In this document: positions 1 to 4,856 of the stretch, piece after piece
Position numbering within the stretch: the stretch's first letter is position 1
Layout of the letters: the number at the start of each line of letters is the position of its first letter
From: Bacteroidaceae bacterium
GTDB taxonomy: Bacteria; Bacteroidota; Bacteroidia; Bacteroidales; Bacteroidaceae
NCBI GenBank assembly: GCA_023227685.1
Contig: JALNVG010000164.1
Span: 1-5,723, forward strand
Direction: 5' to 3'
DNA: 5,723 nt
Position numbers and translations under genes: made by a program
Notes under the pieces: generated by a model
Databases searched by the model: none
What the model saw: the letters and a program-made list of their open reading frames with translations, nothing else
Told to the model about the DNA's origin: nothing

Positions 1-716
1 AAACTATAATTACCGGCAAAGAGATTAACTTTGCCAAAATCTATATCAACCGTATGTGTACAAACAGAATCGAGGAAATGTCGGTCATGGCTTACGACAA
101 GTACCGTATGCTCAAAATTAGAAAGATAATTTTCGAGCCAGCTCACTGTCTCCATATCCAAGTCATTGGTAGGCTCATCAAGAAGTAGATTATCAGGATT
201 CCCGTAAAGTGCCTGTGCCAACATCACACGTACCTTCTCTTTTACACTCAACTCGCTCATCAACATCTGATGCTTCTTTTCTTTCACGCCCAGACCATTA
301 AGAAGAATAGCCGCATCACTTTCGGCATTCCAGCCGTTCAACTCAACAAATTTCTCTTCAAGCTCAGCTACTTTCATACCATCTGCTTCTGAAAAATCTG
401 GTTTGGCATACAAAGCATCACGCCTCTGCATAATGTCCCAAAGTACAGTATAGCCCATCAATACGGTATCCATCACGGTATAAGCATCCCATTTGAAATG
501 GTCCTGAGAGAGAACGGAAAGACGCTCGCCGGGCCCAAGGGTCACAACACCGGTGGTTGGAGTAAGCTCGCCGTCGATCATTCGCAAGAATGTGGATTTC
601 CCTGCTCCGTTGGCACCGATGATGCCATAGCAATTGCCGTTTGTAAACTTCAAATTCACCTCATTATAGAGGACCTTCTTACCAAAATTTATAGATAAGT
701 TTGAGACTGTAATCAT
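1..716 (-). CDS. ABC-F family ATPase, YbiT-like (partial, N-terminal 238 residues)
   Basis: The reading frame opens at ATG 714-716 on the minus strand and runs without a stop to the window edge, so the C-terminal part is missing; full-length relatives are about 530-540 residues. No membrane segment is seen, as expected for soluble ABC-F proteins, which bind the ribosome rather than transport substrates. The first nucleotide-binding domain is nearly complete: Walker A GANGAGKST (residues 34-42), a Q-loop glutamine in LSQDHF (about 71), an arm-like insertion around 90-130, Walker B LLLDEP with the catalytic glutamate (177-182), D-loop NDLD (184-187), and the switch histidine in VSHDRHF (208-214). 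The signature motif reads LSVKEK (156-161) instead of LSGGEK; E. coli YbiT, as I remember it, is also degenerate here. Together with the CTHTVDIDFG segment after the H-loop, this suggests the YbiT subgroup over EttA or Uup. The exact ribosomal role is not known from the sequence. It is transcribed divergently from grpE. Confidence 0.93.
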   Translation of the reverse strand, partial: MITVSNLSINFGKKVLYNEVNLKFTNGNCYGIIGANGAGKSTFLRMIDGELTPTTGVVTLGPGERLSVLSQDHFKWDAYTVMDTVLMGYTVLWDIMQRRDALYAKPDFSEADGMKVAELEEKFVELNGWNAESDAAILLNGLGVKEKKHQMLMSELSVKEKVRVMLAQALYGNPDNLLLDEPTNDLDMETVSWLENYLSNFEHTVLVVSHDRHFLDSVCTHTVDIDFGKVNLFAGNYS

Positions 717-744
717 GTTAATTCTTTTATTTCTATTTCGTCGG

Positions 745-752
745 CAAAGGTA
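745..752 (-). promoter_or_regulatory. -7 promoter box for the ABC-F gene
   Basis: Read on the minus strand the box is TACCTTTG, an exact match to the Bacteroides -7 consensus TAnnTTTG. It ends 28 nt before the ATG at 716, giving a short leader. I see no clear TTTG -33 element at the usual spacing of about 19-20 nt. The predicted leader is A-rich with no Shine-Dalgarno sequence, which is normal in this phylum. Seen: the motif. Inferred: promoter function. Confidence 0.65.
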
Positions 753-829
753 CGTTTTTTTTATGGAACCCATACCATTTCTCAAAAGAAACTTTGGACT
801 GGCATAGTGACATTCTGACAAAAATGCAT

Positions 830-837
830 TACCTTTG
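830..837 (+). promoter_or_regulatory. -7 promoter box for grpE-dnaJ
   Basis: TACCTTTG matches TAnnTTTG exactly and lies 84 nt upstream of the grpE ATG, so transcription would start near 842-845 and leave a leader of about 78 nt. No good -33 element is present; a TTTG at 793-796 is too far upstream. No CIRCE operator (TTAGCACTC and its inverse) is present, so HrcA-type control is not supported here. A small GCAAA/TTTGC hairpin can form in the leader around 867-879. Confidence 0.65.
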
Positions 838-863
838 CCACGATTTTAAGCAGAAGTGGAAAA

Positions 864-917
864 ATGGCAAACTTTTTGCAGCATTATTATTTATATTGTT
901 TGATCATTAACGAATAA
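864..917 (+). CDS. possible 17-residue upstream ORF in the grpE leader
   Basis: An ATG at 864, preceded by the purine-rich stretch AGAAGTGGAAAA, opens a frame encoding MANFLQHYYLYCLIINE and stops with TAA at 915-917. The stop lies 4 nt before the grpE ATG, so ribosomes finishing it could reinitiate at grpE. The peptide is hydrophobic and aromatic, unlike the charged GrpE N-terminus that follows. It falls inside the predicted transcript. A frame this short arises readily by chance, and no homologue or codon signature supports it. Treat it as a candidate leader peptide only. Confidence 0.25.
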   Translation: MANFLQHYYLYCLIINE

Positions 918-921
918 AGAT

Positions 922-1680
922 ATGAATTATAAAAGAAAAAACTCAAAAGAAGAAAATTTAAAGGATAAAAAGGCTGCTGATCAAACAGCTGCTGATGAGT
1001 CTTTACAACAAAATCAACCATCAGAGAAGGAAGAATCAAAAAAAGAAGATCCTGCTTCTATAAAGGATAAAAAAGAAGAATCTGATAAAGATAAAGAAGA
1101 TTTAGAAAAGACAGAAGATTCTAAAGAATCTAAAGAAAAAAAAACCAAAACTTCAGAAAACGCTCAGGACTCCAAAGAAAAAGAAGAAAAGGAAGAAGAA
1201 AAGGAAATCCCTCTAACCAAAGAAGAAGAACTTCAAAAGAAACTGGACGAAACTGAAAAAGCGGTAAAAGATGAACAAGATAAACATCTTCGTCTTGCTG
1301 CCGAATTCGACAACTACCGAAAAAGAACACTCAAAGAGAAAACAGAACTCATCCTCAACGGCGGCGCGAAGACCTTAGAGGACGTACTTCCCATCATTGA
1401 CGATTTTGAGCGGGCACTCAAATCAGCCAAAAATGATACCGAGATGAAGAAAGATGGAATCGAACTTATTTATAATAAATTTATAAAAGTTCTCGATCAA
1501 AACGGAGTAAAAGCCATCGATACCGAAGATAAGGAACTTGATACGGAATATCATGAAGCTATTGCCATGATCCCTGCTCCTTCGGAAGACAAAAAGGGTA
1601 AGATAATCGATTGTGTACAAAAGGGATACACAATGAATAATAAAGTTCTGCGCCATGCCAAAGTGGTTGTAGGTAAATAA
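922..1680 (+). CDS. grpE: GrpE, nucleotide exchange factor of DnaK
   Basis: GrpE is the cytoplasmic homodimeric factor that releases ADP from DnaK and so drives the Hsp70 cycle. The 252-residue product is longer than E. coli GrpE (about 197), almost entirely because of a Lys/Glu/Asp-rich, low-complexity N-terminus covering roughly residues 1-98. A long coiled-coil dimerisation helix follows (about 99-145), containing AAEFDNYRKRT (126-136). Next is the four-helix region with LPIIDDFERAL (156-166). Last is the C-terminal beta domain carrying the family signature: YHEAIAM (210-216), VQKGYTMNNKVLRHAKVVV (232-250). ATG 922 is the only sensible start in the leader; the upstream sequence is AATAAAGAT without a real Shine-Dalgarno. 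dnaJ follows after 15 nt, so the two are co-transcribed. An A9 run at 1136-1144 lies in the charged region. dnaK is not in the window. Confidence 0.97.
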   Translation: MNYKRKNSKEENLKDKKAADQTAADESLQQNQPSEKEESKKEDPASIKDKKEESDKDKEDLEKTEDSKESKEKKTKTSENAQDSKEKEEKEEEKEIPLTKEEELQKKLDETEKAVKDEQDKHLRLAAEFDNYRKRTLKEKTELILNGGAKTLEDVLPIIDDFERALKSAKNDTEMKKDGIELIYNKFIKVLDQNGVKAIDTEDKELDTEYHEAIAMIPAPSEDKKGKIIDCVQKGYTMNNKVLRHAKVVVGK

Positions 1681-1695
1681 AACCAGAAGACAGAT

Positions 1696-2880
1696 ATGGC
1701 TGAAAAAAGAGATTTATATGAAGTGCTGGAGGTTAGTAAAAGTGCTACTCCGGAAGAAATAAAAAAGGCTTACCGCAAAAAAGCAATTCAATATCATCCT
1801 GATAAGAATCCGGGTGATAAGGTAGCCGAAGAAAAGTTTAAGGAAGCCGCCGAGGCCTATGAAATACTGAGCAATCCTGATAAGCGTTCGCGCTACGATC
1901 AGTTCGGCTTTTCAGGTGTAAGCGGTGCCGCCGGCAATGGTGGTCCGTTTGGTGGAGAAAGCATGAATATGGACGATATTTTCTCCATGTTCGGTGACAT
2001 CTTTGGCGGACATTCCGGAAGTGGCGGATTCAGTGGCTTTGGGGGTTTCGGTGGATTTGGAGGCGGCGGAGGCGGTCAACAACAAAGACGCTTTAGAGGC
2101 AGCGATCTCCGTGTGAAAGTTAAATTGAATTTGAAAGACATCTCTCAAGGTGTAGAGAAAAAATTCAAATTAAAAAAATATGTTGCATGTACTCATTGTC
2201 ATGGCACGGGTGCCGAAGGTAACGGTGGTTCAACCACATGTCCTACCTGTCACGGTACGGGTACGGTCATCCGCAACCAGCAAACTATTCTCGGAACAAT
2301 GCAGACACAAACCACTTGTCCTACCTGTCATGGTGAAGGGAAAATCGTCAAAAACAAATGTAAATTCTGCGGTGGCGACGGTATTATTTATGGTGAGGAG
2401 ATTGTGAACGTAAACATACCCAAAGGTGTTGCCCAAGGTATGCAACTCTCTATGAGCGGTAAAGGAAATGCAGGCAAACACAACGGTGTTCCCGGCGATT
2501 TATTAATTCTTGTCGAAGAGGAAGCTGATCCTAACTTAATCCGCGATGAAAACGATTTGATATATAACTTATTGCTTAGCTTCCCCACAGCTGCTGTAGG
2601 TGGATCGGTAGAAATACCCACGATTGACGGCAAGGTGAAAGTGAAAGTTGAAGCTGGCACACAGCCCGGAAAGGTGTTACGCCTTCGGGGTAAGGGATTG
2701 CCTAACGTAAATGGCTACGGCACAGGCGATCTGCTTGTTCACGTAAGCATCTACGTTCCCGAGAAACTGAGCAAGAGCGAAAAAGACACATTGGAGCTTT
2801 TGGATATTTCGGAAAACTTTAAACCGAACATTTCGGTGAAAGAAAAGATATTCAAGAAATTCAAAAACTTTTTCGATTAA
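1696..2880 (+). CDS. dnaJ: DnaJ, Hsp40 co-chaperone (type I)
   Basis: DnaJ binds unfolded proteins, delivers them to DnaK and stimulates DnaK ATPase in the cytoplasm. All type I parts are present in the 394-residue product, close to the usual 375-395. The J-domain (about 1-70) has HPD at 34-36 and YDQFG. A Gly/Phe-rich linker (about 71-127) includes DIFSMFGDIFGG and GFGG repeats. The cysteine-rich zinc domain has four CxxCxGxG repeats: CTHCHGTG (165-172), CPTCHGTG (182-189), CPTCHGEG (208-215) and CKFCGGDG (222-229), with all eight cysteines intact. The C-terminal substrate-binding and dimerisation domains start around 235 and include the GDLLILVEEE and GTGDLLVHV segments. The start is 15 nt after the grpE stop with only a weak AGAAG upstream. 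It is the last gene of the operon, followed by a strong terminator. Confidence 0.98.
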   Translation: MAEKRDLYEVLEVSKSATPEEIKKAYRKKAIQYHPDKNPGDKVAEEKFKEAAEAYEILSNPDKRSRYDQFGFSGVSGAAGNGGPFGGESMNMDDIFSMFGDIFGGHSGSGGFSGFGGFGGFGGGGGGQQQRRFRGSDLRVKVKLNLKDISQGVEKKFKLKKYVACTHCHGTGAEGNGGSTTCPTCHGTGTVIRNQQTILGTMQTQTTCPTCHGEGKIVKNKCKFCGGDGIIYGEEIVNVNIPKGVAQGMQLSMSGKGNAGKHNGVPGDLLILVEEEADPNLIRDENDLIYNLLLSFPTAAVGGSVEIPTIDGKVKVKVEAGTQPGKVLRLRGKGLPNVNGYGTGDLLVHVSIYVPEKLSKSEKDTLELLDISENFKPNISVKEKIFKKFKNFFD

Positions 2881-2884
2881 TTAC

Positions 2885-2896
2885 ATCAAGAGTTAT
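2885..2896 (+). repeat. 12-nt direct repeat, copy 1
   Basis: ATCAAGAGTTAT occurs here, just after the dnaJ stop, and again at 2948-2959 inside the 5' arm of the terminator hairpin. Copy 1 could pair with the same 3' arm segment (2966-2973) as copy 2, so an alternative fold exists on paper. The repeat is exact; any function is inference. Confidence 0.6.
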
Positions 2897-2916
2897 CTTT
2901 TGTAGAACAAAAGATA
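2894..2916 (+). other. small hairpin after dnaJ
   Basis: TATCTTTTG (2894-2902) pairs perfectly with CAAAAGATA (2908-2916) across the 5-nt loop TAGAA. The stem is AT-rich and is not followed by a T-run, so it is more likely a 3'-end stabiliser or chance structure than a terminator. It lies between the dnaJ stop and the main terminator. Confidence 0.5.
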
Positions 2917-2936
2917 TCTTCATAACAACAAAAGTT

Positions 2937-2993
2937 ATCCCGATCAGATCAAGAGTTATACAACAAACTCTTGGACTGATCGGGATATTTTTT
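2937..2993 (+). terminator. intrinsic terminator of grpE-dnaJ
   Basis: The arms 2937-2957 and 2966-2986 pair over 21 positions: 11 perfect pairs beginning ATCCCGATCAG, one A-A mismatch and one T-G wobble, then 8 perfect pairs (CAAGAGTT), closing an 8-nt loop ATACAACA. A run of six T follows at 2988-2993. This is a strong Rho-independent terminator for the plus strand. The convergent gene ends at 3019, and its transcript would form the same hairpin followed by AACTTTTG, so the element may act in both directions, more weakly on the minus strand. Confidence 0.9.
2948..2959 (+). repeat. 12-nt direct repeat, copy 2
   Basis: This is the second exact ATCAAGAGTTAT, 63 nt after copy 1, covering the upper 5' arm of the terminator and the first bases of its loop. 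Confidence 0.6.
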
Positions 2994-3018
2994 GCTTTAT
3001 TTTAATCGTCCGTTCTGA

Positions 3019-4641
3019 TTAGAATGAATAATTAATACCGAAGCTGAACAGTTCTTTCAACTGAAAGTGACTATTCCCCGATGTGGGACTAGTACTATCA
3101 TCATATCGTGAATAAATATAAATCTGGGTAGACAGGTATTTGTTGACAGTTAGATTAAACGTATTCTCCCAATCAATACGAGTCCAGGTATAGTTAGTCA
3201 AATAATTAAACTTCGATTCGAGAGAGATATTCGATGTGATCTTCCATTCCAATGTCGGTTTGATTTGCGAACCGATAGAATTTTTCACACATTTGCCTTT
3301 ATCCAAACCATACGACGTTTCATCCACCTTATCATTGCCTACATAACGTAGACTATAAGTAACAGGCGAAAGAAAAACAGAAAGCGTATAAACTTTATTT
3401 GAGACCTTATAATCCATACCAAGACTGACTTTCCAATCCAGAGGAGCCAAAAACGCTGAAATCAAAGCGGGTTTGTCAGCCTTGTAGCCATGACAAAACT
3501 GAGTGGTAACTTCCGAAGATAAGGTATAATACCATCGCTTGCTGGCTTGAAGTCCAAATTTGTTATACAAACGCAAAAGATCACTGCTGAACAAATAATC
3601 ATGATAAGTATCTGATGGAGTAGAACTCATGCCCAACTTTGATTCAAATGTATTCTCTAAAATTCTTTTCTCTTCATCATCATATTTTGCGGTCAATTTC
3701 AAATAAGCCAAACCCGCATAGTTACTTTCACCTCCTTTATACCAATTGTCGGAAATGTGATTTTGAGTCATCTGAAAAGAAAAGTTTCCGGAAGTAGACC
3801 ACCAATTAGGTTTTAATATTTTTAATCGTGCCTTTCCCACTTCGGCCGATACATCATGTTTCCTATACTGATGAATAATCCTGGCTCTATTGGGAATATA
3901 AAATTTACGACTTCCATCATAGATATCACGACTCATTATGCTCTCTTCATTAGTTATCACAAGATTCGGATGATTCAGATACAAAGCAAGCAATGCTCTA
4001 TTGACTATCTTCTTGTTGCGGCGAGTCTTAACAAAAGGCTCATTATCATAGGGAAGAAGAGAAGAATTTATATCTTGTATTGACACCTTAGACTCGTCAG
4101 GATACAAAGGTTTCCAATTTAACGTGGAATACTGATGGATAGGCGAATGATAATATGCAATAGGTATGAACAAAAGATAATAATCAGGATCGGAAGCAAT
4201 ATATCTGGCAGGCACGCTGGGGTCATCTAGATAATCGAGCTTACCTATATAATTATTGTACAACACAGAAACGGTATCCAACACGCTCTGACCATTGCGC
4301 ACATCTCGTCTCAAAAAAAAATAAGGACTGAGTGTCGGCGAAAGTGTAGCTGCATCTCTTAAATCCTTTTTCTTTGATTTTAGCACATGAAAAGTAGAAT
4401 CTGCGGGCTTAGCCACAGCATTCTTAATCAGTGACGAAAATAGACGATATTCTAAAATAGAATCCACTTTTGAAGTGTAAAGATGAGCAGAATCAACTGC
4501 CACTTTTGAAACAACGACACTATCAACACCAACACCGGAGACAGTATCATTAAGTACAACAGTGCCGAAAGCATCGGCATTAAATGTTACAAACGACAAC
4601 AAAGATACGACTAAAAACAAAACACCTATTTTTCTTTTCAT
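3019..4641 (-). CDS. DUF3078-like secreted protein, probable outer-membrane beta-barrel
   Basis: The 540-residue product starts with a Sec signal peptide: MKRKIG, a hydrophobic core at about 6-20, and a likely cut after NADA at residue 24. The protein ends in FGINYSF, with the terminal phenylalanine and alternating pattern typical of outer-membrane beta-barrels recognised by BamA. The segment from about 279 to 400 (NWWSTSGNFSFQMTQ, then SDNWYKGGESNY at 297-308 and ENTFESKLGMS) resembles DUF3078, a Bacteroidota family of unknown function. The remaining C-terminal part reads as amphipathic strands. Residues about 25-260 are polar, with a conserved-looking part around 125-180 (YNNYIGKLDY and following), and match nothing I can name. 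No function can be assigned. The gene is monocistronic: it converges on dnaJ and diverges from pyrG. Family assignment is from memory of the motif. Confidence 0.85.
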   Translation of the reverse strand: MKRKIGVLFLVVSLLSFVTFNADAFGTVVLNDTVSGVGVDSVVVSKVAVDSAHLYTSKVDSILEYRLFSSLIKNAVAKPADSTFHVLKSKKKDLRDAATLSPTLSPYFFLRRDVRNGQSVLDTVSVLYNNYIGKLDYLDDPSVPARYIASDPDYYLLFIPIAYYHSPIHQYSTLNWKPLYPDESKVSIQDINSSLLPYDNEPFVKTRRNKKIVNRALLALYLNHPNLVITNEESIMSRDIYDGSRKFYIPNRARIIHQYRKHDVSAEVGKARLKILKPNWWSTSGNFSFQMTQNHISDNWYKGGESNYAGLAYLKLTAKYDDEEKRILENTFESKLGMSSTPSDTYHDYLFSSDLLRLYNKFGLQASKRWYYTLSSEVTTQFCHGYKADKPALISAFLAPLDWKVSLGMDYKVSNKVYTLSVFLSPVTYSLRYVGNDKVDETSYGLDKGKCVKNSIGSQIKPTLEWKITSNISLESKFNYLTNYTWTRIDWENTFNLTVNKYLSTQIYIYSRYDDSTSPTSGNSHFQLKELFSFGINYSF

Positions 4642-4661
4642 ACCAATACCGGTTTTTTTTG

Positions 4662-4669
4662 CAAATATA
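4662..4669 (-). promoter_or_regulatory. -7 promoter box for the DUF3078-like gene
   Basis: On the minus strand the box reads TATATTTG, matching TAnnTTTG. It ends 20 nt before the ATG at 4641, implying a very short leader of about 15 nt. No convincing -33 element is seen. An inverted repeat (AAAAAGC/GCTTTTT, 4674-4680 and 4693-4699) lies just upstream, where a regulator or the -33 contact would sit. Confidence 0.6.
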
Positions 4670-4673
4670 GAAT

Positions 4674-4699
4674 AAAAAGCACAATATTCATAGCTTTTT
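4674..4699. repeat. inverted repeat upstream of the DUF3078-like gene
   Basis: AAAAAGC (4674-4680) and GCTTTTT (4693-4699) form a perfect 7-bp inverted repeat with a 12-bp spacer. It overlaps the upstream part of the minus-strand promoter. In such AT-rich DNA a 7-bp match may be chance. Confidence 0.35.
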
Positions 4700-4732
4700 G
4701 TTGAAATAGGATTTTTTAATAAAAATGTATGG

Positions 4733-4748
4733 AATAAAATGTTTTATT
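4733..4748. promoter_or_regulatory. AT-rich palindrome upstream of the pyrG promoter (possible operator)
   Basis: AATAAAA (4733-4739) and TTTTATT (4742-4748) are perfect inverse copies around a central TG. The palindrome ends 13 nt before the pyrG -7 box, so it covers the -33 region where a repressor or activator could act. No known regulator site is recognised, and composition alone makes such palindromes fairly likely. Confidence 0.35.
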
Positions 4749-4761
4749 GGCTCTTTTTTTT

Positions 4762-4769
4762 TAATTTTG
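4762..4769 (+). promoter_or_regulatory. -7 promoter box for pyrG
   Basis: TAATTTTG fits TAnnTTTG. Transcription would start near 4774-4777, giving a leader of about 80 nt before the GTG at 4857. A run of nine T (4754-4762) precedes it. The -33 element is not obvious; TATTGG at 4745-4750 is closer than the usual spacing. Confidence 0.55.
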
Positions 4770-4780
4770 CAGCTTAGTAA

Positions 4781-4822
4781 TATAAAACGTCCGTGCATAA
4801 AAAAAGAGAAAAACGTTTTATA
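4781..4822 (+). promoter_or_regulatory. inverted repeat in the pyrG leader
   Basis: TATAAAACGT (4781-4790) and ACGTTTTATA (4813-4822) are perfect 10-nt inverse copies with a 22-nt, A-rich spacer containing GTGCATAAAAAAAGAG. In RNA this would be a stem-loop starting a few bases after the predicted transcription start and ending 34 nt before the GTG. No T-run follows, so it is not an ordinary terminator. It could be a leader stabiliser, a protein site or a DNA operator; which one cannot be told from the sequence. Confidence 0.5.
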
Positions 4823-4856
4823 ACAAATTAGAATAATTAATAAAGCAATTATAGCA

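Noticed and set aside
498..698. 66-codon plus-strand ORF, and a 71-codon minus-strand ORF at 418-633
   Set aside because: Both are other-frame shadows of the ABC-F gene, whose own frame encodes all ATPase motifs.
762..774. Small TATGG-AAC-CCATA hairpin between the divergent promoters
   Set aside because: Five base pairs only, outside the predicted transcribed part of grpE and without a recognised function.
1912..2660. Several 75-90 codon ORFs on both strands within dnaJ
   Set aside because: They overlap the intact dnaJ frame, have no independent motif, and arise from its repetitive Gly and Cys codons.
2881..3018. Short repeats after dnaJ considered as a CRISPR remnant or insertion-sequence end
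   Set aside because: Only two 12-nt copies, no regular spacing, no transposase and no target-site duplication; the terminator explains most of the structure.
3856..4083. 75-codon plus-strand ORF inside the DUF3078-like gene
   Set aside because: Antisense to a long open gene with signal peptide and conserved motif; no promoter or family features of its own.
4793..4831. Possible 12-codon GTG-started leader ORF before pyrG (MHKKREKRFITN)
   Set aside because: Too short, non-ATG start, no ribosome-binding signal, and it runs through the inverted repeat; nothing separates it from chance.
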